Source: Cyprinodon diabolis (taxonomy: Eukaryota > Chordata > Actinopteri > Cyprinodontiformes > Cyprinodontidae). Taken from it: a DNA stretch of 64,000 bases. The position numbers were made by a program, and so were the translations under genes. A model generated the notes under the pieces. It had not been told where the DNA came from. It searched no databases and saw only the letters and a list, made by a program, of their open reading frames with translations. The stretch is taken from NCBI GenBank assembly GCA_030533445.1, contig CM060068.1, positions 14,413,479 through 14,477,478 of the forward strand. Direction: 5' to 3'. Shown here piece by piece: positions 36,818 through 48,999 of this stretch. Positions within the stretch are counted from its first letter, which is position 1. Each line of letters starts with the position of its first letter.

Positions 36818-39681
36818 ATCATAAAGTGAGTGCCAGAGAGTTTATTAGGGTCATCAATTTTTTTACATCCCCTTTTATGGTTGCAGGGGAGAGAAGTGGG
36901 TAAGAGTCAGGATGAACACTTTGGACTAGTTGAAAATCTTTCAACAAGTCAACCTACCACAACCAATCGTACCTACCCCCACAGCTGGGGGTAATTTAGA
37001 TTTCTAATTAACTGTTGACTGTTTTTTTTGGACACTGCAAGAAACCAGGGTATGGGGAAAAAAACAACATATGCATGGGAAACACACCAGCAAACCCGGT
37101 AAACAATTTTATGTCATAGTTGTACCAATCTGACAAAAGAAAAAACATCAGGTTGGAAAAATACAGACAGGAAAAAGGCTTCTCTTTATTGGATATTATA
37201 GAAAGCAGCATTACAGCTGTTTACATAAACTCAAGAAAGAATTTGTTGTGCTCTAATAACTCTGTATTTGTCCATCTGCGAATCCTTCTGATTAGATTTA
37301 GCAGCGCTTCTCATTTGATTAGCATATTTAAAAAGCTTGAACAAAAATGATTAAAGATTGATTTCAGCATTTTTAAGTCAATAAAAGCTTTATAGCAATA
37401 ACTGACGATGAGCAGCAGTGGTCCTGACTCGCTCTAACTTGCTGAGGCCTTGGCACACAGCTCTATGGACCTTGTGTTTTCCATGCTTGCAGAGCTCTCT
37501 GCTTTGCACAGCCCACATCCATCCCACTTCCCATTGTCCCTATATCCTTCCTATAGTGTGTTGAATCTGCAAAAAACATGCATTTTTAAAGAAAAATGGT
37601 TGGTTTTCTTTTTAGTTATTGTAAACCTTTACTTTGACTTATGGTTGTTCCCAAGTGTACATTTTGTTCTTAACTATAAGAAGCTACATATTCACTGGGG
37701 TCACAGATTCATCAAACAGATTTTTTTTAATAGGATTAATCTTTATATTCCAAAGGCTTCAGCAGATATCTAACATATATACCCAAACAGCATCGATCCT
37801 TTCTACCTGCTAGCAGCCTCCACCTGCACTCTTCAGCTAACAGCTTGCGCAGCATGACTGACACAATCTGTTTCTAGTTGATAAACAGAAGACTTTACAG
37901 CTACCAGTAGTCAGCCAGAGTGATCATAAAGGTATAAAAGTGGTTACAAGTCATCCCCATTGCTATCAGCAGATGCATTCTTTGTTTCTGTGAATTGATG
38001 TGGTCAATCCAATTTAGAAAGGAAGAAATAACTTCCTAAATGATTTCACAATATTATTGAACCTCTCTGTATAAAGGCTGTGAATGACGATGGCAGAAAA
38101 AAAAACTGTAATGAATTGAAGACAGTTTAAATCCAACAGTAAAACAAATAATTAAAATGCTGAGAAAAATTGAGGGCATTAAGATGTCTTTAAAGATCCC
38201 AAGAAGGTGTCTGGGTCACAAATCGACACTAACAGCAACCTAAAACCTCAAATTGAAAGGCATTTTATGTCACTAAATGTACAGAGAAACATGTGAAATA
38301 ATATTTATCACAAATTGTGGGATTGTTTCTCAATTTTAAACTTTTGGAAGGAACAGAAATTGGACTTGGATAATTGTTCTGCTGAATTTTTTGGTTAGAA
38401 TAGATACCAATTAAATGACCGGTAAAAGTATATTACAACAGGTCCATCAGTATTATATCTTTACCATTAAAAACTTTGTTGCATTTTAAAATGAAATGCA
38501 GTTAAAGTATAGAAATCTTTTAAACTCAACCAATAGTTTGGGGCATGAGTTGACTCTGGTACAATCCTGCTGGTCAGAAGCTAAAAAGTTAAGGATCCTC
38601 TCACATAGAGGATCCCCAATAAGATGCCCCAGTATACAGTGAAATTATGTCCTGAACAAAATTCCCAGATCAACAGATATCAGGCCATGAGAATCATCCA
38701 TATGAACAACAACAAACCATCTACTTTTGGTTCTCTGTCATCAAACTATCTTCATCCATATTTCATAACCAGTTAGTTCTTTGTAGGTTAAAGGGAGCAC
38801 CAAAGAGGCAGGGTATAAACCCTGGACATCCTCACCAGGATAACATACCATAACCTTTTTCCACTAACATTAAGAGAGATTTAGAATCTCAAATTACCAG
38901 AACAGGACTGTGGAAAGAAACCGAAATATGCAAAGACATTGTGAACCGTTTTCAGCATCTTAGGTTAGCAGATTAGCCTGTTTAGCACTCTCTGTGTGCA
39001 TTCCTTAGAGACTTTAAGACGCCTAAGATTTCCAAATGGTTATTATTTCCAAATCTAGGATGCTCCATGACAAACAACATTTGAGAGCTTAAGGGGACAT
39101 AAATAAGAGCAACTTTGCTATTAAAACATTCAACTTCATTTAGATCTAAGGTACGTTTTGTCTTAAAGTCTCAAAATTCTCTTTGACTGCACACAATTTG
39201 ACATGCTGTAAAGGATGGTCTTTCAAACCCTTACTATAACTTTGCTGTCCTTTAAATTTAGTTTGAAAAGCATCACGATCAGGTGTGTGATGCTAACAGC
39301 TAATCAAATGTGGGCCAAGACAGACAGCCAGTTCTGAAGTTTTATTGGGGTACATGTTTTCCACATATTTGCTGCAAAAAAGATCAACAAAAGCCTCTTT
39401 GTTTAAACTCACATTATCATTGTCTAGTATTGAAATTTGTGTGATGATTTGAAACTTGAAAAGAGGATGAAAATAGAGACCAAGTGACCCCCATTCTAAA
39501 GTGGCGGACCCGCTCGTCTGGTTCAATTTGCATGTTTTCTAAGCAAAAACAAGGCTTTGTTTTTGGTTCACTCTATAAAGCCTCAAACTCAATGGGAATC
39601 CAGACATTTTGAATTGAGAAAGCTTACTGGATGGGGAGCAAAATTTCTTCAAACTTGGAAACAAAGTCCAGTAGTTTGTTT
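36818..39681. other. Intronic stretch without recognised features
   Basis: AT-rich intron. The 107-codon frame at 37450-37773 and others show no domain. No element ends were found. Confidence 0.5.
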
Positions 39682-39689
39682 TTTAAAAA

Positions 39690-40940
39690 TAGAGATGCAC
39701 TGACCCATTTTGCCCAATCCAATCCAAACACAGGAAATGAGTATATCAGCCGATATCTGATACCAATCTGATAATCATATAGACTTAGACAGATTTATGT
39801 TGTCATTTTGTACACACAAGTGTAAGCAAAAAGAAACTTTGTTTAGAACAACTCTCTAGACAATTTCATTTTTTAAAGTGCAGCCTTGATAAGGTAAGCA
39901 GCAGTTGTTGAGCTACTACTACTGCCTCCAGCTGCTGAAGCACTCGCTTCTCCTGGCTCAGGGGAGGAAGAGGACAATGATGATGATGCCATGAGGGTGG
40001 TAGCCCCTTGGGTTGTAGAGGCTGACGTTGTTGAAGCAGCAGTGGTGCCATCGACAGGTTTAGCAGTGATGGAGGATGCTGGAGAAGGTGTGTAAGCCAG
40101 AGGGGGCCGGGAGTTGCCGGCTGGGGGAGTTTCAGCATTTGGCAGGGAAGAATCTAGCGCTCTTGTCGTTTTCACCTGCAGAAGGCTGTGCTTCCCTTCT
40201 AGATGCCAAAGATTGCCTGGGAACAGTCTCAGAGGAGCCTCCATTTACGCAGAACTGCTGGATGCAGCCAAGACCCCATCAGAATAACAGCGCCGCAGTT
40301 ACATATCTCCTTTTTTGGAGAGAGTTCGGGTCAGAGATGATCCATTTTGTTTTCCAACGAGCGGACGTTGGAGAGCAGGATTGATGGAAGCGGTGGTCTG
40401 TGGGGATCTATCTTTAGCTTCGCTGTTAGTCCCCCCTGCAACCTCGCTTTCTCCGTCTCGGCCATCTCTTCTTCCGTCCGTTATTTTCCGCTGTTGTCTT
40501 GTTGACATCAGCCCGTAGCACTCTGTAGCTTTTTAAACGGTCAAAAATGTCTGTATTTAAAACATTTTGTGACTATAGCTCCAGCAGGCTTTGGCGATCA
40601 TAGATGCGGGTTTGATGTCTAGTTTGTATCGTTTTAGTCGGCTTTTTTTTTGTGAAATTCTCGAGAAGAGCTGCTCTTGGCTGCTGCCTTGGAGTGCCGC
40701 CATGGTAACCAAAAAAGGGATATAACTCACCATGTGATTAAAGGCATTATATTTAACAAAAACACTGTTAAAAAAATAAAGATATAAGTCATCCTAGTAA
40801 TCACTGAATCGATGGAACTGTATTTCTGTGTATGATATCAATAAAACTAGAATTGACTGGATTCATCCGATATGCCATCCTGCTAATTATACAATAATGG
40901 AGCCGATATCCGATCCAAGTATTGCATGAGTGCATCCCTA
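39690..40940. mobile_element. hAT-type element enclosing the LINE-derived repeat
   Basis: The left end TAGAGATGCACTGA and the right end (minus-strand reading TAGGGATGCACT) are imperfect inverted repeats, with GCCGATATCTGATAC and GGATCGGATATCGGC words inside each end, a recognisable teleost hAT terminus. The flanks TTTAAAAA (39682-39689) and GCTAAAAA (40941-40948) match at 6 of 8 bases. Between the termini sits the chimeric repeat copy B, which is also found without these termini at 21.2 kb, so it was either captured or inserted. Confidence 0.6.
39792..40709 (-). mobile_element. LINE-endonuclease-derived chimeric repeat, copy B
   Basis: On the minus strand, the segment around 40465-40290 reads AETEKARLQGGLTAK, then LPSILLSNVRSLENKMDHL followed by a stop. 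The motif LxNVRSLxNKMD opens many CR1/L2-type LINE endonuclease domains. Further downstream, an open frame at 40244-39873 is rich in Ser, Thr, Ala and Pro and ends TTAAYLIKAAL, as in copy A. Copy B retains 284 bp (40387-40670) missing from A but lacks about 64 bp that A has (the IPDCAV...LYRANR region). It contains the empty target site of the 564-bp element. Confidence 0.65.
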
Positions 40941-40948
40941 GCTAAAAA

Positions 40949-41960
40949 TAAACTGAAGAAATTTGCTGCATCTACTGCAGGTAATAGCTGCCAGCAACCT
41001 TTCAAAAGGACATTACTTCATAAACCCTGACATTTTTTTTTAATTATCAATTTCATGTAATTTTCACATTGGGGGGGAAAAATTAAGTTGGTGGCCATGG
41101 CAACAAAACTAGTTGTGGCCCTGCAGCCAGCCTCATCCTCTAGATTTCATTCATAACTGCCTGGATGAGACGATTCATTCAAAGTAAACTGCAAATTTTA
41201 CAGTCTTTCATTCATTCACAGGCAAACAGGACTGAGCTCCATATGCGGTGGAGGAACCGACCGACTGCGACCCGAAAAGATGTGGCACGGATGGTGGGGG
41301 ATTACGTCATGGTAAAAAAAAAAAAAAAAAAAAGGACGCCTCATCACAACAGACCTTTACCATCCACAATATAACCAACCTCCCATCCATTCAGCAACAA
41401 ATAACGATTATTACTGCAAAGCCACGCTGAAAGCAGATTATCCACGCAGGCAGAGTGGCGTTTCTAGAAAACACCAGGGAATCAAGCCTCTCTTCAGCTG
41501 TTCTTCACCAATAAAACTAAGTTAAGCCTTTTCTGACAGACGTTAAAATACAAACTAAAACGTCGTAATGGTGAATAAGCTAACTGGGCTCCTCTTTATA
41601 GGGGCTTATTGTACACTGTCCAATGAATGAGCTTCTCTTTTATAGGATAAAACAAATAAATAGCAAAGCGTGTCAACACAAACATATTTCTATTACAACC
41701 AAATACTGCGCACATTTCATTAGCTAATGTTTAATACTGAATGGGTTAAAAAGCTAACATGCAGGCAACACAATTAGACTGAATGTCGTTTATTTTATTA
41801 AGAATAAAATGAAAACAACGAGAAAAAAAGCCCTTTTGGAAATTGTTAACCGAATATCTTGTAGCACTGATAGCAATTTTAGCTGGATAAAAGTGACAGA
41901 GCTAAGCTAGTTTGCTAACGTCAACTGACCGTTAAAGGGGATATATGTGCATGTAAAGTG
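40949..41960. other. Intron 1 near the promoter, featureless
   Basis: AT-rich with a 20-base A run at 41312-41331. No element ends or exon are seen until the donor at 41965. Confidence 0.5.
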
Positions 41961-41965
41961 CTTAC

Positions 41966-42030
41966 CGTCATAAACTGCTCCAGGGGCGTCCAGTTTTTAA
42001 TGAATTAAAGTGTAGCTGTGGGAGAAAATG
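41966..42030 (-). other. ptpn4: Probable ptpn4 noncoding first exon (3' end defined, 5' end unknown)
   Basis: The minus strand shows ...CAGTTTATGACG followed by the donor GTAAGCAC (GT at 41965-41964), at the edge of a CpG-rich segment and upstream of the ptpn4 coding exon on the same strand. The 5' end given is arbitrary; transcription probably starts farther up, within 42.1-42.5 kb. It contains an ATG at 41971-41969, six bases before the splice. Joined to the acceptor at 2168 this would open a 7-codon upstream ORF whose TGA overlaps the ptpn4 ATG. Linkage to ptpn4 is inferred from position and strand. Confidence 0.5.
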
Positions 42031-42560
42031 GTTCGTGTAGGGGGGGCGATGTAGCCCGGACATCCAAGATCAGTTGACCCAGTGCCGATGAAAGCCGAGC
42101 AGCAGCATCGTTACCACCGCGCCGCCTCACACACATCCATCCAGCAGAGCGGGGCCTCCTCCGGGCTCGACTGTGCGATTGGCTCGGCGACGACGGATAA
42201 TCCACAAGACAGAAGCTCCTGCAGTAAGCATTGGCTAGTCGAGGCTCCTATCCGGTCATTTCAGGCCGTCGGGGTGAGAAATAGTCCCAAAGCCAGCGAG
42301 AGAAAAGAAAAACGAGCAGATAATATGCAGTCAGAAGGTTTGAGCTGAAAACTGTCGGATCACAGCGGGAGAAAATGTGGCGTTTCGGACTTATCCAGCG
42401 TGAGGCTGTCCGTTGTTGTCAGTGTTCCCTGATCTCTCTCTCTCCTTCTGCAGCTGTTCTCTCGCCTTGCAGCAGCAGCGCAGCAACGAGCTGTGCAGTG
42501 ACGTAATCGCGCAGCCGCAGAGCGCGTCTGGGCGTGGCGGGGCAGCGGGAGGCGCGGTGT
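42031..42560 (-). promoter_or_regulatory. ptpn4: CpG-rich promoter region, likely of ptpn4
   Basis: This is the most CpG-dense part of the window, in sharp contrast to the AT-rich surroundings. It holds a cAMP-response-like TGACGTAA at 42499-42506, a GC-box-like GGGCGTGGCGGGGC at 42530-42543, and CAGCAGCGCAGCAACG-type GC-rich sequence. No TATA box is evident. Open frames across it (for example 42005-42205 minus) are typical of unconstrained GC-rich DNA. Confidence 0.6.
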
Positions 42561-42693
42561 TTGATTTTAAACGCAACAAATTAAACATTTCATCTCATAG
42601 ATTATTACTTCTACGTAAGAGGATTAGGGCCACTGAAAAAATAAAAAAGTTAACTGATTTATACATTTTATTTCAGTTTGATGTGGTAAAAAT

Positions 42694-42988
42694 ATTCAGA
42701 ATTCTCAGATTTAAGTCAGAATTCTGAGAATAAAGTCAGAATTCTGAGGTCAAAGTCGGATTTCTGGGGGAAAAACACAGAATTCTGAAATTAAAGTCAG
42801 AATTCTGAGAAAAAAGTCAGAATTCTGAGAAAAAAGTCAGAATTCTCAGATTAAAGTCAGAATTCTGTAAAAAAAAAAAAAGTCTGAATTTTGAGATTAA
42901 AGTCAGAATTCTGTAAAAAAAAAAAAGTCTGAGTTTTGAGATTAAAGTCAGAATTCTGAGATTAAAGTCAGAATTCTGAGAAAAAAGT
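42694..42988. repeat. Minisatellite of ~21-bp AGTCAGAATTCTGAGATTAA units
   Basis: About fourteen tandem units of AAAGTCAGAATTCTGAGA(T/A)(T/A) occur, eleven of which keep the palindromic core AGAATTCT (an EcoRI site). Two variants are recognisable: one ending GAGATTAAAGTC and one with a longer A run (GTAAAAAAAAAAAGTC). A minus-strand frame through it (42817-43005) repeats ILTLISKLRLFFF-like residues and is a by-product. It lies 130 bp beyond the promoter region. Confidence 0.95.
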
Positions 42989-43441
42989 TTTGGTTTTTTT
43001 CTCATATTATACTGAAATAAAATCTAAACATCGGTTATACTTTTTAAGTGGCCCTAATTCTCTTCCGTATACTTCAGCGATAGTACCAAGGTTTTACTTT
43101 ATTTTATGTCTTGTACCATGTCTGTTGGTTGTGCTGTTCTTTTTACATTTGACTGAAGATGTTTTATCATTATCTCCATTTTTTTCTTCTCTTTCTTTCA
43201 TCTTTTCTCCTTTTTTTCTGTTTTTCCTTTCCTGTTCTACCTACATTGTAGTGTCCATATAATCTGTAATACTCCCTGCATGAATTATAATAAAGCTATT
43301 TATATGCATAAATAAAGCGGACCACTATGGCGATGGCTATACTGCTTCACTTGTTGCCAAATTGCCAGACAGGACACTGTAAAAAAAATAAATGTAAAAA
43401 AAATAATAATAATAATTTCATAGATTATGTAGTGACTAGGA

Positions 43442-43558
43442 ATGACGACCTGTCCAGGGTGTACCCCGCCTCTCGCCCATTAACTGCTGGAGATAGGCAC
43501 CAGCACCCCTCGCGACCCCAATTGGGACAAGCGTGTCAGATAATGGATGGATGGATGT
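43442..43558 (+). mobile_element. LINE/SINE 3' tail fragment ending in (ATGG)n
   Basis: It contains GACCTGTCCAGGGTGTACCC, then CGCCTCTCGCCCA, GATAGGCACCAGCACCCC and GCGACCCC, and ends in ATGGATGGATGG. This is the very common teleost L2-type LINE/SINE tail. Only about 115 bp remain. Confidence 0.7.
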
Positions 43559-43559
43559 A

Positions 43560-46400
43560 GTGACTATGTGTACAAAACTAAAATTCAAAAAACTTAAGAC
43601 CGGATCAGAACAAAAGGTGAATTCAACGCAAATAGCCACCTGATGCACCGTGGATTCTGGCTTACACTGTTCAAAAAGATCCAAAAGGGTCAAAATCCAG
43701 TTCTATGCTTGCTTTATTTCTCAGTTCTGACAAACAGGTTACAGGCTTCACAGGATTCTTTTTTTGCTCTCAATCTGATTCCTCTACCTATTCTTTAATT
43801 GACTGACTGATTGAGACTGTTACTGAAAACTGGTAAAAAAAAAAAAACATGATTACCCACGTGCATAATGAGCTACCTAAGACCTACCTATCCATACTGT
43901 GAAACACCTACATCCCAAGCTAAAATTAATTAACTAAATAAGTGAATCACTAAACAAATCCTATTCTAAATAAAAAATCAAACTAAATAATTCAAAATTC
44001 TAAGATTTAAATAAAACTTGAGAAATAGCTCCTACAGATTATTAAAATTTGGAGAAAAAATAAAAAGATTAATTGCAGAGAAACTTTTTAAAGTAACTAA
44101 TGACAATCCTTCATTAGATGAGCTTATACAGCAGATATTAGTTTTAAGCAATTCATTTGTGACTCTTATTATCACCAGTTTACCTTTTCTTTTACAGGAA
44201 ACTGACTATTTTATCAGCCACCCTTTTTGCTTACATTAAGTCAAACATGAAAATACACTTCCCATATGAAATTCAGGCTGCAAAGAAATATATCCATAAC
44301 ATTTATGTAAATGATCAGAATGTTTAAGCAAAAAATTAATTTTTTTTTCTAAACCAATCGTGTGCTTCGTAAAATAATAAAATACATGATTCATTTTTGT
44401 GTGGCTTTTTACATTTTCTAGAACAAACGTGATCCTAATGGGGAAAAAAACTATATTTATTATTTTTTTCTTTTTATACATAAGCTATATATAATAGTTT
44501 CATGACTTTTAAACTGAAACCGAAGACTCTACATCCTGTGTAGAACAACCTCAGCTTTGACCTCTGTAAGTATTTTTGACATGCTCAAAACAAACAGATT
44601 CAGTTATTTACCAAGTGCTTTAATACAGACAACGAGACTTCTGCAAAAATGCTACAGTAATATATTACAATAAAGTCTAACAATTTGGTATTTACTCTCC
44701 TTGCTATTGCAGACATTTGTGGTTATTGGTTATCAACACTGCCGTGTTAAAGATCTAGTTAACTGCCCATGGCACCAGTAGATTAGAGGCAGCACAAATG
44801 CAACAAATTAGTTTTCTATTCTTTATTGCATCACCATTCAATTGAGAGCGGGTATCTTGGTGTTGTGCAAATAGTCGAAGTATATAGAAGAAAGGACCAA
44901 CACACAGCATCATTCCTGTAACAACCAACACAGCTTGAACAGTCAGTATGTATTATCCTTTGAACCAAAACATCATTAAACTATTGGGCTGTGGGTGCTT
45001 TTTGTAGGTTTTTAATCTCTAATTATTACTCTGCCTTTTCCAGAATATCTATCTTAATATATAGTGGGACATTTTTACCTAAGAATAAAAAAGCAATTAT
45101 GTAAATAAATTAAAAAGTGATAAACATTTAGTGTCCAGAATAACAGCAACAAAAAATTATGTATTTGCTCTTTTGATTGACACAAACCTTTCTTGCAATC
45201 ATTTTATATATTGACCAAATATTGCACACTGTTAATATAATTATGAACAGCATGAGGTAGCAAATTTTTATCAATGTGGTGAAAAATGCAAGCAATTGAC
45301 TATTTCAGGGGTGTGTTGGCCAATGGTTCAGTTCAATTCAATTTTATCATTTTTAAAGAAAATTATCTAATCTAAGTTTGTTTATCAAGATGTTATTGGC
45401 CATTATAGGTGGATGCATCTACAGCAGTCAGTGTTGGAGTTCCTAAGGTTCTTCTGATTAAAGACATTATGGTTTTACAGTGTTGAGAAGCAGATGCTCC
45501 TGCTATAAACCTTTTTTAAAGTATTAAAGTTATTTAAATCTTTTAAACAAACCAATACTATAAAATCTAGTCATTATTTTTAGGCTAGAAAATGGTCTGG
45601 GTTTTTTTAAACCTTGGTACAGAGCCTGTCCCACTTATTTACAGTCAATTTGGGGGAAAAATATATATTATTTTTGGTATTATCTTACACACAAAAAAAA
45701 CTTGTTTCTTAATGGAAATATGGGGGATTTAATTGATTCACACATTAATTTTTTTTCAACATGATCAGCGGTGACACAACTAGCATTGATAATAGTCTTA
45801 TTTAAAATAAGTATACCTGAATAATTTTTGGAATCTGTATTTTACTCTTGAAGTTACTCAGTTTCTTAAAAAAAATGTAAATTCACACCCCATGATTCTT
45901 TTTTTTCTTCTTCTTTTTTTATTTTTTATTTAGGGCATAAATATGATGGGAAACAAGCATGTATTACTTTAAATTTACAAAATGGGAGCGACAGAAGAGC
46001 AAGGCAATCAAATAAGGCGAGTGTGTCCGTCAGTGAGAAAATGACCACAAGGCAGTAGCTGCTCACCTCCATTTGTCAGTAAAAGCCCAGAGGATGAACT
46101 GAGCTTACATGTTACTGTAAATACTGCTCTAATGTTCAACAGGGATTCCTTATAACCACATCTACATTTAAATTATATTATTATTATTTATCTGCACTTT
46201 TAAAAAAGATGAAGTTGTCCAGAGAGCTGTTCCAAACGAAATGTATTTTTGTTTTAAACAAAATGACAAATAAAATCTGCCTACGTCATTTAAATGGGAA
46301 AAAATATTTTGCAAAAGCAGCCCTATCTGATATGAAGAAGAGAAGAGGAAAATGTTATATATTCACAGTTTGTAAATAAAATTTGGTGTTATAAAATTTG
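43560..46400. other. Intergenic stretch without recognised features
   Basis: AT-rich DNA between ptpn4 and tmem177. No exon or element ends are seen. Confidence 0.5.
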
Positions 46401-46500
46401 GTGTTCTATCATTGTTCCCAAACTAAGGGGTTGGGAACCCCTAGGGGGACGCAGCACATCAATGGAGTCACAAAATGGTTTTTCATTGTAATATGATTTC
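46400..46500. mobile_element. hAT-like terminus remnant
   Basis: The sequence TTGTTCCCAAACTAAGGGGT followed by TGGGAACCCCTAGGGGGAC and GGAGTCACAAAATGG resembles one end of a teleost hAT MITE related in style to the element at 50764-51228. I did not find the opposite end. Confidence 0.4.
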
Positions 46501-46737
46501 TAAAGGAAGATGGAGATACAAAATATATCATGAGATATTTAAATGTTCATGAAATAGGTAACATTTATTTGGTTATATAAATCAAGATTCTGATCAAACT
46601 AATACCCTTTCAATACTAAAATTCAGAATTAGATCATAAAATTCTCCATTTATCTTACAAAAAAACATTTAAAATAATAATTTAAGAACATCAGTGTAAT
46701 AATAGAACATTTTATCATTCCTTCCCTATATATATAG

Positions 46738-46743
<6 letters not shown>

Positions 46744-46813
<70 letters not shown>
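46744..46813. repeat. (TA)n microsatellite
   Basis: About thirty-five TA units. Unlike the array at 33301, no LINE fragment adjoins it. Confidence 0.95.
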
Positions 46814-46816
<3 letters not shown>

Positions 46817-47469
46817 ATTTGTTGTTTCATCGTTGCTGCCTCACAGTAGCATAACCAGGAGCTTGAGGAGCCAGGAGCAGAGTGGATGGGCACCAGACCC
46901 TCAGGGTCGATCTACACTGTTCCAACAGGAAAATGCATAAGCACAACATCAATATTTTCCAAATAAATACAAGTTAGATTTCTAATAAATTAGTGCCTAA
47001 ATTTACAGATCTATGCTGTCTTGTACAAGCGTGAGTACTGGGGGGAACATCTTATCTATTGTCATTTCTTACCTGCATTTGTGGAAAAAGTTATCCCTTA
47101 TACTTTTATCAATAACAGTATTGTATATTAATATTTACATATACTTATACCTACAATAAATAGATTTAGCTTTAATTTGTCTCTACTTGCATTAAAGACT
47201 TCTACAAGACTTGCAGAGACACATAATTTTTCTTTTTTTCCTGTAAAAGACAAAAAAAGAGTTCTGAGAAGAGGATGGATTCTGTATTTATCATCTTTAC
47301 TGTCAGTATACTGATGTGAGTAATGAACCATGGAATTGTTGTTTCAGTTTTATTGTTCATGTGTGAACAATTAAAATGTTACATATTTTAAAACATTCCA
47401 CTTGAGGCTGTTAGTGCTGCCACCCTCAGTTTGAGACTTTAACTGCTTCTGAATTATAGGATCAGATGG

Positions 47470-47718
47470 TAGGGGTGGCCATGGCCCCTCTATGGCCCCC
47501 CTCTAGTGTCGCGTGTAGAATCATACGAATATTGTTGTGCATAATTCATATCTCATCTCATCTATGAATTATACTATATCTCAGTCTTATGTTTACATTT
47601 TATCACTGCTGCTTTTTAAGAAATGGAATTGGAAATAAGAGCTGTACTGAATTAAATTTCGTTTTGTATGCACCCTGTGTGTTCAAAATAACAATAAAGT
47701 TTGTCTAAAAAAAATAAA
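47470..47718 (+). mobile_element. Possible LINE 3' end
   Basis: The end reads AATTTCGTTTTGTATGCACC, then AATAACAATAAAGTTTGTCT, followed by an A-rich tail. This is the usual style of an L2-type LINE 3' terminus. The upstream GGGGTGGCCATGGCCCCTCT also looks repeat-derived. The 5' limit is uncertain. Confidence 0.4.
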
Positions 47719-48999
47719 TACTTACTATACTTTGTTGCTTATAAGTTTTTTGGATTGTCTACATTAAATAAGATGGGAAAAATAATAAGTTGCATTTCAG
47801 TATATGATCAGTATGCTTAATGACTGGTTGTGCTGCTTTATGAAGCTCAGAATCCTTCTCAATAATGATATTAATGCTGTAAGTTTCTATTTAAATTATT
47901 TGTATTTTAATAGGCTCAGTGCCTACAGCACATGTTTTTGTTGTAATGAAAAAAAATCAAAATTTTAGACTTTAAAAAGTGAAAGAAAATTAAAACTGTG
48001 AAAATGAAAAGCTCTGGATGGCTTTTCAGAAGTAACCATGAGGCCCAGTCATAACCTGTCAGGATAGTAATGTGGGTTGCACTGACCTCAAGTGGCATGA
48101 AAAGGGATGCTACACGTCCCACTGCAGCAAACAATGCAGCCATTGTTCAGATGGCTCTGTCTGGCATACAATAAAGTACGCTGATGAAGCCGAGCAGCGA
48201 AAACAGGACAATGGATCCAGTGTTGTTGATCTCTGTTGTCTAAAAGGCCACTTTGTAGTCATAGAAATGATAAAGTGAAAACGACAGTTCAACGTTGCTT
48301 TTTTTGTTGCACTGCTCCATTATTATTTTTTTTTCCAATTCTTCATTCTACTCAAGAACAATAATTATGAGCAACACTATAAACAGCTATAAACAGGAAA
48401 AAAGGAGATTTGATATGTTTATGTATTTGTGGAAGCTTTTTATTGGTATTTAAATTAGTCACCACTTTTCTATTTTATTATAGGTACAATATATATTATA
48501 TTTTATTTTGATTTAAGGTTGTACACCCACTCTAGGTAGGGTATAATGTTGAAGTGGAAGAAATATTTTCTGTGTTTCTTTCGAACCTCATTGCAAATAC
48601 AAATCTGAAAAGTGTGGCATGGATTTTTGATTCTGCTCTTCTAAATGAACACTTTATGGAACCCTTTCTTCCCTTTCTTCTGACCAGCATTTTTCATTTT
48701 GTGATGGAACCTTTAACCCAGCCTTGTTTTTGCAATTTTTATTCTTCTAAAATATCCTCAACTGGCCTTGACTTTGACACCTTAACAGTATCAAAACTGC
48801 AGCACAGAAAATTTACAGAATTGAATGCAGCATCTCGCTTGGTTCAGAGAATAGAAAATCCCTTTATTGTCCCACAATGGGAAATTGTTGTGTTTACAGC
48901 AGCAAAGGTTATAGTAAAAGTGGTCACATGATGTGCACCTTAGAAAAGTGTATAAAATAAAACAAAGAGTATTGTACTGTACAGTGTTTTTACAATATA

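Larger units (their letters stand above)
2169..41965 (-). other. ptpn4: Inferred ptpn4 intron 1 (about 39.8 kb)
   Basis: This interval runs from the acceptor of the first coding exon (AG at 2170-2169) up to a good donor (ACG|GTAAGCAC, GT at 41965-41964) at the edge of a CpG-rich region. No host exon is recognisable inside. It is filled by transposon copies, listed separately, and AT-rich sequence. The extent depends on the 42 kb exon really being joined to the 2.1 kb exon; extra noncoding exons could divide it. Confidence 0.5.

Noticed and set aside
39873..40244. Ser/Thr/Ala-rich open frame (and its counterpart at 21160-21588) as a possible mucin-like gene
   Set aside because: Both are parts of a dispersed repeat fused to a LINE endonuclease remnant. 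The copies differ by indels, and neither has exon signals.
41966..42205. 42005-42205 minus frame (MDYPSSPSQSHSRARRR...) as a protein-coding first exon
   Set aside because: It lies in the CpG-rich promoter, ends before the donor at 41965, and is not in frame with ptpn4, whose start matches the mammalian start at 2151.
42817..43005. Minus-strand frame with repeating ILTLISKLRLFFF peptide
   Set aside because: It is the read-through of the 21-bp minisatellite, with no start or splice context.
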